NCBI GenBank assembly: GCA_963662175.1
Contig: OY759221.1
Location: 34,594,045 to 34,658,044, forward strand
DNA length: 64,000 nucleotides
DNA from: Aradus depressus
Lineage: Eukaryota > Arthropoda > Insecta > Hemiptera > Aradidae
Direction of reading: 5' to 3'
The position numbers and the translations under genes are program-made. Shown here one piece after another: positions 31,801-42,006 of this stretch. Numbering within the stretch: the stretch's first letter is position 1; every line of letters begins with the position of its first letter. The notes beneath the pieces were generated by a model that was not told the DNA's origin, ran no database searches, and was given only the letters and a program-made list of their open reading frames with translations.

Positions 31801-32325
31801 TTTTTTTCATTGTTCAAAAATAGTGAAATAACCATAATAAAAAAATCTTGTTTTATATTCAAAAATATAATTTTTTTGGCAGTTCCTCCACAGATAGCCT
31901 CCTTTAAGGTCTGAAGAAATATTATAATTGTTACTGTTATTTTTAATAATTGTTATTGTTATATTTAGACCTGAGGATGCGACGTGAGAACGTCCCGAAA
32001 TGTCGTCGTGAAAAGACACTTCCGGAAAAGTTATCAAAAAATATTATCTTAATTTCAATTTAATTTTTAAAAAATACCTATAAATACTGTATTTATTATA
32101 AACTTTACCTCTGCATAAAATTATTATTTTCGTACTCATTTTTTCAAGTATTTATTTATTAATTTCTTTTTCTTTTTAGTACTATTCTTATCTAATCTTA
32201 TCTAAGAGTTAATATCTGTTTAAATATCTAAATTATAAACTATCTTAATGTAAACATTCTTAAGACGTATCCTATGACCATGTTATGGTTTAACGGAAAT
32301 AAAAGTATTATTATTATTGTTATGA
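31801..32325 (+). repeat. Repeat T, forward copy with hammerhead-like motif
   Basis: The hammerhead-like motif at 31968-32006 is followed by 'gacacttccggaaaag', an AT-rich body, the T module ('gagttaatatctgtttaaat', 'gacgtatcctatgacc'), and the end 'atgttatggtttaacgg' plus (ATT)n. Confidence 0.7.
31968..32006 (+). ncRNA. Hammerhead-ribozyme-like motif (ACGT class)
   Basis: GAC, CTGAGGA (N7 is free in hammerheads), helix II GACGT/ACGTC with a short loop, GAAA, TGT, C (predicted cleavage site) and GTC. Helix I pairs GAC with GTC perfectly. The helix III word is ATGT, one transition from ACGT. Confidence 0.6.
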
Positions 32326-32553
32326 GTTCATATCGCCTACTACCAGAGCGCCTTTTTATCACTCTGATGGACATGAGCCCGACTCTACAATGAGAGTCCC
32401 AAATTTTGCCTACTATAGGTTTACCCACCTGGAATGGGGGGTCATTGCACAGGACCATTGCTTAACGTCCCATCCGAAGGACGGCGTGCTCAAAGTTTTT
32501 TCACTACCAACATAGAAAACCTATGGGCCTCAACTGGGTTTGGAACGTGATAA
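32322..32553 (-). repeat. SINE1 copy
   Basis: Reverse SINE1 immediately after the (ATT)n of repeat T. The blocks 'catatcgcctactaccagag' and 'cccatccgaaggacggcgtg' are clear. The head is decayed. Confidence 0.8.
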
Positions 32554-32554
32554 G

Positions 32555-32660
32555 TATATTGTTAGTCAACTATTGATTTGTAGCCCAAACGTTAGATTGA
32601 TTTTGGAGTGAGAGCGAAATCTTAATTGATTAATTCGTACTGGGGACGTAGATTGGCAAT
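32555..32660 (+). repeat. Repeat R end fragment
   Basis: 'ttagtcaactattgatttg', 'gagagcgaaatcttaattga' and 'tactggggacgtagattgg' are the last third of forward R. Confidence 0.55.
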
Positions 32661-33138
32661 AACTGGCGCTCTTTTCAGTATTATTCCAAGATGGTTTATG
32701 TTGGAACTTCGTGACTAAGATCTATCAGAATGCAGGCCAAGTCTCCTCAGAACCTCCTGGAGCCTTGCGTGATCCCCACCCATTTACCACTTCCTTCTCA
32801 ACTAATATAAACGTCATATTTCTTTATAATTATTTTAAACTCTAATACAAACACGTAGTTAATTTTCATTTACTCGTCACGAACTATAAACCACCGTATA
32901 CATATTAATAAGGCACGCCTTGAGTTAACTCTAATTGGAAATATTAACAAGTGTATTATTTGATATTCGTGAAGGCTCGCAAAAAAAAAATTAATACGTT
33001 TTCCAACATAAGCATACGAGCGGTGATCAAAAAGTTTCAGGACTTTTTTTAAAAAATGTATTAAAAACATTTACAAGTTATTGGACATTGTCTCCTTTAA
33101 AATACTCCCCTTGGGAAGCTATATATTTTTCCCGCCAC

Positions 33139-33511
33139 CGCACAGTGTGAAATTTATGAGTTTTGATTTTCAAAATTCGAGCCCCCGCTCAATTTTCATA
33201 ATGACAACATTATGACTACTTTTGGCTAAAATAAACATTGAATTCGTAATCAGCGACCCAAAAAACATTAATTTAAGTTGTAAAAATCCGTTAAAAAAAA
33301 CGTAGACAAAAAAATTTATAATTTTTTTAAATTTTCGCGGGATTTTGGCAGCTGTCAATTGGCATATAATATCTTGATTGTGAAGCCCGCAGTTACCTGA
33401 TAAAAAGCCAGCTTTTACAAATATTTTGCACCTAGTTTCATCCAAATTGATCAAAAATTGAGCGGGGGCTCGAATTTTGAAAATCAAAACTCATAATTTT
33501 CATATTGTGCG
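33139..33511. mobile_element. MITE inside mariner
   Basis: About 55 bp imperfect inverted repeats ('tatgagttttgattttcaaa' at the left, its complement at the right) ending in 'cgcaca...tgtgcg'. The 105-codon frame inside (33170-33487) has no recognisable domain and spans the repeats, so I do not treat it as a gene. Confidence 0.75.
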
Positions 33512-34012
33512 CCGTTTCCACTGCTGGAAGGACCCTGAGAACTCGTCTTCTGGAATGCTGTTCAGCTCCTCCTGCGATTTTTCTTTAATTTCGTCAGTTG
33601 AGTGAAATCTCTGCCCTTTTAAGGGTAACGGAAACAGGAAAAAGTCCGCAGGGGCCAGGTCTTCCTGACAAACCTGAACTCGGTATTCTTTTTGATCCTC
33701 GGTCAACAGTCTCGGGACATAATTTGGCACCACTCGGCGCATCTGCACTTGTTCAGTTAAAATTTCTTGTCATGAGCCAAATGAAATGATCCATTCCTCT
33801 GCCATTTCACGGATGGTTAGTCGACGATTTGATCGCACAAGAACGTTCACTCTGGCAACAAGATCATCGTGAGTCGAAGTTGATGGGCATCCTGAACGAG
33901 GATTGTCTTCTAACGATGCTCCGCCTTCTTTGAACCTCTTATACCACTCATAATATTCATTCCCAAAAGCCTCTTGCAACATCTGAAAAGTTTCTGTAAA
34001 AGTTTTACCCAA
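33512..34012 (-). pseudogene. Mariner transposase with the catalytic core deleted
   Basis: The upstream frame (33770-34012) has the mariner helix-turn-helix: 'YYEWYKRFKEGGASLEDNPR', 'SGCPSTSTHDDLVARVNVLV', 'RSNRRLTIREMAEE'. The next frame (33500-33748) begins 'MRRVVPNYVPRLLTEDQKEY', the linker before the first catalytic Asp. It then jumps at 'VCQEDLAPADFFLFP' to the 'D-L-A-P-A-D-F-F-L-F-P' word, which holds the third acidic residue. The first and second catalytic aspartates are therefore lost by an in-frame deletion. A frameshift separates the two halves. Confidence 0.88.
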
Positions 34013-34589
34013 CTTTACACAAAACTTGACACAAACGCTTTTCTTTTTGATTCATTTGACAAAAGATCACAAAATAGCCTAACATGAGAAACTTTTCATA
34101 AAAACGTCTGTTACTTCACAACAAAGTAGGTTGTAGAGAATCTAGAAAAACAGCTGAGCTCAGAAAGAGTTACAACTAATGCTGCCAACCGTACCGCTCT
34201 CAATCCAAAAAGTCCTGGAACTTTTTGATCACCCCTCTGTGCTTGCTACAGGTTATTTCACCTCCCATATCAAAAAGCTAAAGTACTCGGCTATATAAGA
34301 GTAATACCTGGCAAATAATATTTTTTAAGCAGATTATATCTGCTTGAAAATATCATGAATACAGTGTATGTAAAATATAGTGATGTTTAACGATGATTTT
34401 AAAATCATCACTTTCAGAAAAATTATGAAGTTGAAAGTTCACGAGGTCAAAGTTCATTTATCTTCTATATAATAAAACTTTCATTTCACTTTAATCTTTT
34501 ATTTTTTAAATGTTTTTTTTTGTGTTTTATATTCTCCCATGATAACCAGGAAGAATGGGCTTAATTAACCATCCTCCCTTCTGAAAAAA

Positions 34590-34900
34590 TATTTAAAAAG
34601 TCATAGGTGAATCTCCGGCTATGTACTTCCCCAGGAGGAATTAATCAGTTAAGTTTTCGCTCTCCCTCCAAAGCCAATCGACCGGCTAAAACGCAGTATT
34701 TGACTTACATAGTGGCTTCCGAATCCTCGTACTACATTTTATGTCAACCCATTCATTGGCAGTAATTAGGATTTTTGAGTTGAGCCCTCTGATCCTTCCT
34801 TTTATCCGATTCGGTTGAAAATTAATAGTTGTCATCCTTATGCAGTTCTGGACACAAATAAAATTTCATGTCGATACATTTATTGTATAAGGAGTCATCG
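34590..34900 (-). repeat. Repeat R, reverse copy
   Basis: Starts with the hairpin end ('gtgaatctccggctatgtac'), then 'cgctctccctccaaagccaa' and modules to 'gtcgatacatttattg'. A closely matching block recurs at 37150-37330. Confidence 0.65.
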
Positions 34901-35039
34901 TGTTCACAGACTGAAATATTTTAAAAATAAAGTAGGTAAATAAAGATCAATAAGAAAGAAGACGAAAAATACATAAGTGGTATAAGATATGGGGAGAGGC
35001 AGTTCAAGTGAAAACAAGTGATCATCCTCAGTGGCATAT

Positions 35040-35078
<39 letters not shown>
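35040..35078. repeat. (TA)n microsatellite
   Basis: About 38 bp of TA repeats. Confidence 0.9.
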
Positions 35079-35084
<6 letters not shown>

Positions 35085-35111
35085 TTAATATTTCTTGTTC
35101 CCTTAGTTATT

Positions 35112-35354
35112 GTGAATCATGCCTGGGCCTTAATTTAACTTAATGAGGTCATATCGCCTACTATCAGGCTCCTAAATGGAGTAGGGTTTTTAAGGAGACC
35201 CTGACATCGTACAGGCTCGGGACCATCGTTTCAACGTCTTATCCGAAAGACGGCCCCGCTCAATGTTTTTCACCTCCCAGAGCCTCGGCCGAGTTTCGAA
35301 CACATGATCTTGAGCTAAGTAGGCAAGCACTCTACATCTGAGCTATCGGCCTTC
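35112..35354 (-). repeat. SINE1 copy, diverged
   Basis: Reverse SINE1 with the middle 'gactctactgtgggagtcc' block deleted. The head reads 'gagctatcggccttcc'. Confidence 0.8.
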
Positions 35355-35364
35355 CTTGGTCCGC

Positions 35365-35760
35365 GTTTTAGCTCAGAAACAATTGTAACAATGAACTTAA
35401 AATTTGAGAGAAAAATGTCACATGGGCTAATTTAGTTCTCATTAGATTTTTAGCGAAATCAGACGATCACTTTACTTCTGGGCCTAAGTACATTTTACAC
35501 GATACCGCTTATATTTATGATCTAATCGAAACTCATTTCAAATAAGAGTTATAGAGAAAATTAGAAAGCATATTATATATGAAATACAATTTTTTCCTGA
35601 AGGACCAGTTTGCGAGATAAGTGCCTAAAGCCATCCTGAAAGGTCGTTTTGAAACCAATTTTTTTAGACGTTAGCTTGATTTACACGAAAACGGTTAGTC
35701 CTATTGAAAAATTTGTCTCCACCAAAAATATTTTTTATTAATTTTCCAAATGGATACGAG
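35365..35760. repeat. Dispersed repeat W
   Basis: Same block order as 8090-8450: 'gaaacaattgtaacaatgaa', 'ttagcgaaatcag', 'gataccgcttatatttatga', 'cgaaaacggttagtccta'. It starts directly at a SINE1 head. No coding region, terminal repeat or promoter box is recognised. Confidence 0.55.
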
Positions 35761-36119
35761 AAGCGGAAAATTGTGATCTGTAAAAAAAGTGGTTGGTATA
35801 AGAAAATCATGTGTTCCACATCATTTATATTGTTTTGATTTTTAATAATTTTTTAGTTTGTACTTCAACTTTGTACAAAATGTCAGTTTAATAGCTTCAG
35901 AAAACTCAAGTAGAAAGTGAGAGAGATTAAGTAAAATCCTAATAAGGTTTTCAATCAACGAAGCTATAAATATTTTGAACTGAAGCTCTCAACGTCTGCG
36001 CAGCCGCTACTCCCCTCAGAAGGATTTTGCTAATCTCATTTGAAAAAATTCTCTAATAGCCAAAATTTCAAATAAGTCAAAAGTTAATTACAATTAAGAT
36101 GCGGATTCATTTTTTACTT

Positions 36120-36215
36120 CTTAAATGAAGTATAGGGGAAGTTATTTAATCGGCCAAAAATCATGGTATTTACTTAATTCGATCTGGGGAAGTGTGGTGT
36201 TTCACCGACGACCTT
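36120..36215 (+). repeat. Repeat R, start joined to end
   Basis: 'gaagtataggggaagttatt' followed closely by 'cttaattcgatctggggaag' and 'tttcaccgacgac'. The whole middle is deleted, leaving a short R derivative of about 90 bp. Confidence 0.55.
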
Positions 36216-36397
36216 TTTTAATATCCTCACTCTTTCCAACCCATTCATTAGATATATTGCGGGTGTGTGTGTGCACCTAGGGACCTAAGTATCCAGTGCG
36301 TTTATCTCTTCCCTGTTAGCTCTACTGTGGGAGTCGTAAATTGTGCCTACTCTGTTTAAATTGCCTTGGATTGAAATCTTTAACGAGTATCTGACAT

Positions 36398-36556
36398 ATT
36401 TCTTCATGGTAGGCGGAATACAGATGTATCAATCTAACTATACATTTTATTTTTACCACAACTAGTTTCGGAAATTTGCCATCTTCAGGTGGTGATACTA
36501 GTTGTTGTAAAAATAAAATATATAGTTGGATTCATACATCTGTATTACTCATTTAA
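36398..36556 (-). mobile_element. Hairpin element with hammerhead-like loop
   Basis: An inverted repeat with arms of about 50 bp (36416-36466 and 36496-36547) encloses a 30 base loop. The arms and loop together contain a full hammerhead-like core on the reverse strand (36455-36493). Flanked by a near-identical 10 bp duplication. No coding sequence. It resembles a minimal Penelope-type terminus. Confidence 0.8.
36455..36493 (-). ncRNA. Hammerhead-ribozyme-like motif (ACTAGT class)
   Basis: Reverse strand: ACCAC, CTGAAGA, helix II (GG...CC with an AT loop), GAAA, CTAGT, T (predicted cleavage site), GTGGT. Helix I pairs ACCAC with GTGGT over five base pairs. The helix III word ACTAGT is fully self-complementary. 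All invariant core positions are present. Helix II is weak (two to three pairs). It is the best helix I match in the window. Confidence 0.65.
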
Positions 36557-36615
36557 ATACCTGACATCGTGCAGACTCAGTAGGCTACTAGCTTACGTCT
36601 GAGCTACTAATACTC

Positions 36616-37149
36616 GGCACTAAAATTGCGTTAATCATAAATCATGTCTGGCTACGCCCGTTAATTCCCCCAACATCTGAGTACTCTCACAAACCGGATT
36701 AGTCTGTTGAAACATTCCGCCCACTGTGTGAGTGGACAGTTTTCCCCAGTTGATTTGGCAAGGTAAGCAACAAGAGGTCAGTCTGTAGTCTGGAGGTTAC
36801 GTGATGTTGTAGTACTTTCAAACTAGATAGATAGAAGTGACACGACGGATTGGCTGGATTGGGACCATGGGCTGGCCACTTTCACAACCTCTCCAGGACC
36901 ACTCCCTCCATCTGGGAGGGCCTCCAGTACTCCTACTGAAATATGGACATAATGATACGCCTAAGGAAAGTGCATGTTACTCCGCCTAGAGTCGCGTCAA
37001 GCAAGTTGGTTAACCCCATCCGTTACGACTGCAAGTTCAGGTGGTACAACGTAAATTTCCCCTTTCTGAGTCATTTTAATTACCGTTTTCCAAGATGTCT
37101 AAAGCCTCGTTAACTGTCCAGTCAATTAGTATCACTTCACCACTGAAAT
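36616..37149. other. No gene recognised
   Basis: No family recognised. The sequence is less AT-rich than its surroundings and has no convincing reading frame. Confidence 0.5.
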
Positions 37150-37830
37150 AAATTTAAAAAAATCGTCGGTAAATCACCGGCTATGTATTTCTCCCGTAAG
37201 AATTAATCAGTTTAGTTTTCGCTCTCCCTCCAAAGCCAATCGACCGGCTAAAACGCAATATTTGACTTACATAGTGGCTTCCGAATCCTCGTACTACATT
37301 TTATGTCGACACATTCATTACATCGAACCCATTTTCTCTGGTGACCCCTCCGTTCGACAGATTTCGCGAAAAATTAATAGGTGCCATTATTATTAGGTTT
37401 TGAATTTAAATATAAAAATTTTATATCGATAAATTCATTAAATGGGCAGTAATTAGGATTTTTGAGTTGAGCCCTCTATCCTCCCTTCGGTTCATTCCGC
37501 TGAAATCTAATAAATGTCGTCCTCATAGGGTTTTGAATTTACATATGAAATTTCGTGTCGATACATTTATTTTATCGGGAGTTATCGTATCCACAGACAC
37601 AAAGACCTTCTTGTTCATTTTCGAATAAATAAAACTAAATCCTCATACTAAATTTTGTGTCGATGAATTCATTACTTCGGCAGTTATTACAGTTTTTGAA
37701 TTAAAACTCCTCCCCTGAACTCCCTCTTCTCTCCGGTCAATATCGCTGAAATTTGATAGGTTATGACGTCATTGTGCCTGAAATGGGGTTTCGGCCACAC
37801 TTATAAAATTTCGTTGTTAGAGGATTTATC
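37150..37830 (-). repeat. Repeat R, long reverse copy
   Basis: Begins with 'cgtcggtaaatcaccggcta' and shows at least four copies of the 'tcgatamattcatta' module (about 37304, 37426, 37560 and 37660). Spacing is about 100-135 bp, as in other long R copies. Confidence 0.7.
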
Positions 37831-38050
37831 GGGATTAATCTAAATTTTTATTTTTTTTCAGACAAGACATTTTTACTAAATGACTATTCATATTTTTAAT
37901 TTCAAGTCAATAGGTAGATGCCTGGATTAACAACAACAGGACTTAACCACCGTAAATACAATTTGAAGAGATGAAATGTATTTATATATCTGAATATTTT
38001 ATATAATCTTCATTACTTACTTATTGATCATATTATCTTACCTTTAATAA
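37831..38050. other. No gene recognised
   Basis: AT-rich; the insertion target of the next SINE1. Confidence 0.5.
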
Positions 38051-38063
38051 TATTAACGAATAT

Positions 38064-38416
38064 ATATAGAGGGCGCCGGTAGCTCAGAGGTATGCGTGCT
38101 TGACTTCTGAGCTCAAGGTTGTGGGTTCGTAACCCGACCGAGGCCCTTAGTTTATTTTATCTGGGAAGTAAAATAAACTTAAGCACGCCGTCCTTCGGAT
38201 GGGACGTTAAGCGATGGTCCCGAGCCTGTACGATGTCAGGTACTCGTTAAAGACCCCTACCCTAGATGAATAAAAAATTTAGGGTAGGCAAAATTTAGGA
38301 CTCCCATAGTAGAGTCGGGCTCATGTCCACCAGAGTGACGAAAGAGCGCTCTGGTAGTAGGCGATATGACCTCGTAGTTAAAAGCCCGGGCATGAGTCAT
38401 AAATCCTAACCTAACC
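38064..38416 (+). repeat. SINE1 full-length copy with target duplication (reference copy)
   Basis: A 13 bp duplication 'tattaacgaatat' flanks it (38051-38063 and 38417-38429). The head 'gggcgccggtagctcagagg' contains an A-box-like TAGCTCAGAGG. The B-box-like 'gggttcgtaaccc' lies about 40 bases on. These are internal RNA polymerase III promoter elements inherited from a tRNA. A body of about 260 bp follows with two inverted words ('ttttatctgggaagtaaaat', and 'agagcgctct' within 'gacgaaagagcgctctgg'). The 3' end is 'ataaatcctaacctaacc', a telomere-like (CCTAA)n tail. It needs LINE proteins in trans. Confidence 0.93.
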
Positions 38417-38629
38417 TATTAACGAATATTATATAAAAATAATATTTTCGTTTTTATGTAATGATAATGAATCATAAATCAGTTCATGTTGTGTTACATT
38501 TTTATTTTTTGATTATAAGTCAAATTGCTCATTTTTTCATTTTTCATTATATACTCGTAATAAAAACATTTTCAAGAAATAAATTGTAAGAAAACACGAA
38601 TGTTTTTTATATTGTCTATTTCACAAGAT

Positions 38630-38785
38630 AGAAGTCTTTAACCTCATATTGTACTGTCTTGGGACCATCGCCTAACCAATCCGAAGGACGGCGTGCTCAA
38701 AGTTTTTTTACCTGCCAGGTAAAAAACTTACGGACTTCGGCCGGATTTCGAACTTGAGCTCTTTAGGCTAGCATGGCGCCCTCTA
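38630..38785 (-). repeat. SINE1 fragment
   Basis: Reverse SINE1 with the head 'ggctagcatggcgccctc' and body 'aatccgaaggacggcgtgct'. The tail half is missing. Upstream (38600-38630) lies 'tatattgtctatttcacaag', a Penelope-type end string. Confidence 0.7.
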
Positions 38786-38819
38786 TTAAGAATTTTCTAT
38801 TCATTTATCTTTTATAATT

Positions 38820-38980
38820 TATTTATTTTTTTCAATATATTATTATTCATCTCATATGTATTCATATTCTAAGATGAGGTTGATGTATATAATTTATAAG
38901 CTATTTTGTTGTATACGACTGTATGATGTATCCAATTACTATGTTATGGTTTAACCGAAATAAATATTATTATTATTATA
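38820..38980 (+). repeat. Repeat T 3' module
   Basis: 'taatttataagctattttgt', 'gatgtatccaattactatg', 'ttatggtttaaccgaaataa', then (ATT)n. Confidence 0.65.
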
Positions 38981-39390
38981 TCGAGAAAAAGATAATGTTA
39001 TGAGCTAGGAAGATGACGTTGAATATTACGCTTCACTTTCCAGTTCAAAAAATGTGTGAGCATTCTATTAAAATAAAGATCGTCTTTTAGTTCCGCACGC
39101 ATCTCAGCCTCATCAGGTGCATTTTATTTTGTGCATACATAAAAGAGATTGGTATTGAAAAGGGTTATTCACCTCTATTTAGCAGGTCGTCTGAGCACTG
39201 AGGATGCCACCAGAGAGCCTCGCACTTGTTACATTCCTGGAGGTCCCGACTCTTCGAATCTTCCTAGCGTAAATACTCATACGGCTTAACTGGGGTATTT
39301 TCCGATGAAAAAATTTAAAGTTAATAAAACGTATGAAGGGAAACAATACGAGTACAAGCTATCTGCAAAAGTTCTTAAGTTAAAATATTT
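38981..39390. other. No gene recognised
   Basis: 39085-39120 reversed contains CTGATGAGGCTGAGATG..., a hammerhead-like start lacking a GAAA partner. Nothing else is recognised. Confidence 0.4.
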
Positions 39391-39394
39391 AAAC

Positions 39395-39650
39395 TTAACA
39401 GAGGGCGCGGGTTCGAAACCCGGACCTTGAGTTTTTTTCATCTGGGAGGTAAAAAAACGTTGAGCACGCCGTCCTATGAATGGGACTTTAAGCGATAGTT
39501 CCGTTAAAGTCCTCTATCCTAGGTAATAAAATGTGAGTAGGCAAAATTTTGGACTCCCATAGTAGAGTCGGGCTGTCCATCAGAGCGACGAAAGAGCGCT
39601 CAGTCGATGATATGACCTCTAGTTATAGCCCGCGCGTAAACCACAATAAC
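39395..39650 (+). repeat. SINE1 copy, head deleted
   Basis: The A-box part is missing. It starts at 'gggcgcgggttcgaaaccc' and continues with body and tail ('aagagcgctc', 'agttatagcccgcgcgtaaa'). Confidence 0.8.
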
Positions 39651-39771
39651 GAATTATAAAAATACTACTTGAAGAAATGAAAGAATAAGTGGCGAAACCA
39701 TACTTTCCATCTCACAGGAAGATGGAGAATAAAACTGAGTGTAGTAAGAATCCAGTAAAAGTAAGGTTCTA

Positions 39772-40083
39772 GTTAGTTATTATGACTCATGCCCGGGCTT
39801 TAACTACGAGGGCATATCGCCTACTACCAGAGCGCTCTTTCGTCACTCTGGTGGACATGAGCCCGACTTTTGCCTATCTTAAATTTTTATTCACCTAGAT
39901 CAGGGGTCTTTAACGAGTACCTGACATCGTACAGGCTCGGGACCATCGCTTAACGTCCCATCCGAAGGAAGGCGTGCTTAAGTTTATTTTACCTCCCAAA
40001 TAAAATAAACTAAAGGCCTAGGCCGGGTTTTGAACCCACGATCTTGAGCTCAGAAGGCACGCATACCACTGAGCTACCGGCTC
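39772..40083 (-). repeat. SINE1 full-length copy with target duplication
   Basis: A 12 bp duplication 'agtaaggttcta' (39760-39771 and 40084-40095). This copy ends in 'ataactaact' rather than CCTAA, so it represents a second tail subtype. Confidence 0.9.
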
Positions 40084-40142
40084 AGTAAGGTTCTATTAAG
40101 GCTCTGGATTCTAAGAGTCCTTCTCCTCGTAACTTAACCTTA

Positions 40143-40905
40143 TTAATCTACATTACTAAAAAAGAATATCCATGTTAGCTTTAGCCTTTGAATGACAATG
40201 AGTATTCTGTTTTCGAATAGAGGGTTTCCTCTAACATAAACAATTTTAGTTAAAGTTAAAATTTTGTTATTGTTTCTATTGTCTTCAAGAAGTGGGGAAG
40301 GGTATAAAGAAATTATTTTTTTACGAGTTATACTTTTTTTTTTAAAAAAAAAAGGGGAGCAATTTTTAGTTATTCGAAAGTCTTCTTTCTTCCTGGTATC
40401 TTCATCATGACTAGTATTGTTGAGAGGGAAAATATTTATATTTTTTCTAATAACCATGAATGTTGTTAATATAAAATAATTTTAGAGGGCGCCGGTAGGT
40501 CAGTGGTATGCCTGCTTGCTTTCTGAGCTCAAGGTCGTGGGTTCGTAGCCCGACCGAGGCCCTTAGTTTATTTTATCTGGGAGGTAAAATAAACATAAAC
40601 ACGCCGTCCTTCGGATGGGACGTTAAGCGATGGTCCCGAGCCTGTACGATGTCAGGTACTCGTTAAAGACCCCTGCTCTAGGTGAATAAAAATTTAGGGT
40701 AGGCAAAATTTAGGACTCCCACAGTAGAGCCGGGCTCATGTCCACCAGAGTGACGAAAGAGCGCTCTGGTAGTAGGCGATATGACCTCGTAGTTAAAGCC
40801 CGGGCATGAGTCATAAAACCTAACCTAACCTATTAAATAATTTTAAGTTGTTTAAATATTTCTCTGCAACTTGTTCTTTGATTAATATTGTTTATAATTC
40901 CTAGT
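40143..40905 (-). mobile_element. LINE-B relic split by a SINE1
   Basis: Reverse strand. The frame 40143-40457 carries 'MVIRKNINIFPLNNTSHDED', then 'TRKKEDFRITKNCSPFF', matching the copy at 31484-31800. The part upstream in the element ('aatatttctctgcaacttgt', near 40855-40875) lies beyond the SINE1 insertion. It is broken by indels. Confidence 0.7.
40485..40834 (+). repeat. SINE1 full-length copy inside LINE-B
   Basis: An 11 bp target duplication 'aaataatttta' (40474-40484 and 40835-40845). Complete head, body and (CCTAA)n tail ('aaaacctaacctaacctatt'). The low divergence from the other full copies suggests a younger insertion. Confidence 0.93.
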
Positions 40906-40979
40906 GCTTTCGTTTGAAGTCCAAGTATGTACCTATTTAGAATGTTGAAGACTATCTTAAAAGGCATAACTAAGAGGTG

Positions 40980-41173
40980 TGGGGGTCATAGTGGCCGTGC
41001 GGACAGAGCGTAGGGCTTTAGTCGCATGACTCACCATGGTTTGCGGGTTCGAATCCCGTTGGGGAGTGAGTTTTATTTCGTAGATAGAACTCCCTCCCGG
41101 GGTCATGGATGTCGCAAATAACTAGATAGCACAGTGCCATGGCTAATATGCATCGTACATAAGACCAAAAAAC
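40980..41173 (+). repeat. SINE2 copy with target duplication
   Basis: A 12 bp duplication 'aactaagaggtg' (40968-40979 and 41174-41185). The tRNA-like head of about 90 bp has an A-box-like 'tagtggccgtgcgg', a long variable arm, and a perfect B box 'gggttcgaatccc', as in class II tRNAs (Leu/Ser type). The tail is unrelated to SINE1 ('tagatagcacagtgccatgg', 'catcgtacataagacc') and ends in A6. It is not a functional tRNA gene because the acceptor ends do not pair. Confidence 0.88.
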
Positions 41174-41185
41174 AACTAAGAGGTG

Positions 41186-41815
41186 GTCCGGACCCAGAAA
41201 AACATATTCAAGGTTAACTAACTTTTCCCTTTTTTTTCAAAGAAAAGCCATTACTATTTTTTGTTGCTTCATCAGATAGAAGATGCGGAAGTGAGAGGGT
41301 GGATATCCGTTGCGAATGGCTGCCCTGACCTCGAACGGACAACAAAAGGTCGTGCTTGCTCGGTCGGTACCATAGTGATAGATATTGTACAATATATCTA
41401 TATACCTATTATACAGAGTATCTATTATCTAGGATATTTCCTACATGCGCTTTGTTATTTTTCTTATAATTAGGTGGAAGGACTCGGATGAGTGGTTAGC
41501 AACTCAGGTTACAAATCCTCAATGAGTTGACTTTTTATAAATTGACTTTGTAGGAATGCTGTGATTTTGCGGCTAGTCACTAAATAAAATGGATATGGGA
41601 AAACAATTAAATTAATCAAAAAAAAAGTGAAATTAAAAATGAATTTTTTTTAAACACATCAGGTTGAAAAATGTCTTCTCATATGATTCTGCATAAAAAA
41701 AGTTTATAAAAACGCATTATTCTTTAATATGAGTATAACATGCACAAATATTTCAGTATTCAATAATATAATAAAATAAATTTTCTTTATTTTATTAAAA
41801 TATTTGTTAATGTTA
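41186..41815. other. No gene recognised
   Basis: AT-rich with short frames lacking domains. Confidence 0.5.
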
Positions 41816-41816
41816 T

Positions 41817-41935
41817 GTTGGGGGCCATGGTGGCCTTGCGGGCTGGAGCTTGCGGGTTCGCATCCGTCCGGATTGAGTTTTATTTCGTAGATAACATAAG
41901 GGCATCGAACATAAGCCCAAAAAAAAAAAAAAAAA
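41817..41935 (+). repeat. SINE2 copy, internally deleted
   Basis: 'gggggccatggtggccttgc', then 'gcgggttcgcatccg', 'gagttttatttcgtagata', and a short tail with A16. An 'aatgtta' repeat at both sides (near 41811 and 41934) is the probable duplication. The variable arm and most of the body are missing. Confidence 0.8.
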
Positions 41936-42006
41936 TGTTAAAGCAGGACTCCCCCCCCCCCCCCCCTCCCCCAGGTGATTTGTATGAATATGACAACTTA
42001 GCAAAC
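41936..42006. repeat. Poly-C tract and linker
   Basis: Sixteen-C run at about 41951-41966 between the SINE2 A tail and the SINE3 T run. Confidence 0.8.

Larger units (their letters stand above)
33017..34238 (-). mobile_element. Mariner element, internally deleted
   Basis: Terminal repeats: left 'ggtgatcaaaaagtttcagg' (from 33022), right (reversed) 'ggggtgatcaaaaagttcca'. A TA precedes the left end. The right TA is mutated. The reverse strand carries both ends of the transposase but not the catalytic middle. A MITE is inserted at 33139-33511. Confidence 0.88.
36317..36615 (-). repeat. SINE1 copy split by a hairpin element
   Basis: Reverse SINE1 blocks at 36317-36397 ('tctactgtgggagtcgtaaa', 'taacgagtatctgacat') and 36557-36615 ('ctgacatcgtgcagactcag', decayed head). 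The duplicated 'tayctgacat' at the junctions is the target duplication of the insert. Confidence 0.75.

Noticed and set aside
33170..33487. 105-codon reverse ORF
   Set aside because: Spans the inverted ends of a MITE and has no recognisable domain.
38064..38140. Possible tRNA gene (A and B boxes)
   Set aside because: Identical heads recur in more than 20 SINE1 copies joined to the same body. The acceptor ends do not pair. The same reasoning applies to 40980-41070 (SINE2).
39085..39120. CTGATGA on the reverse strand near 39110
   Set aside because: No GAAA partner at a suitable distance. At most a fully decayed terminus.
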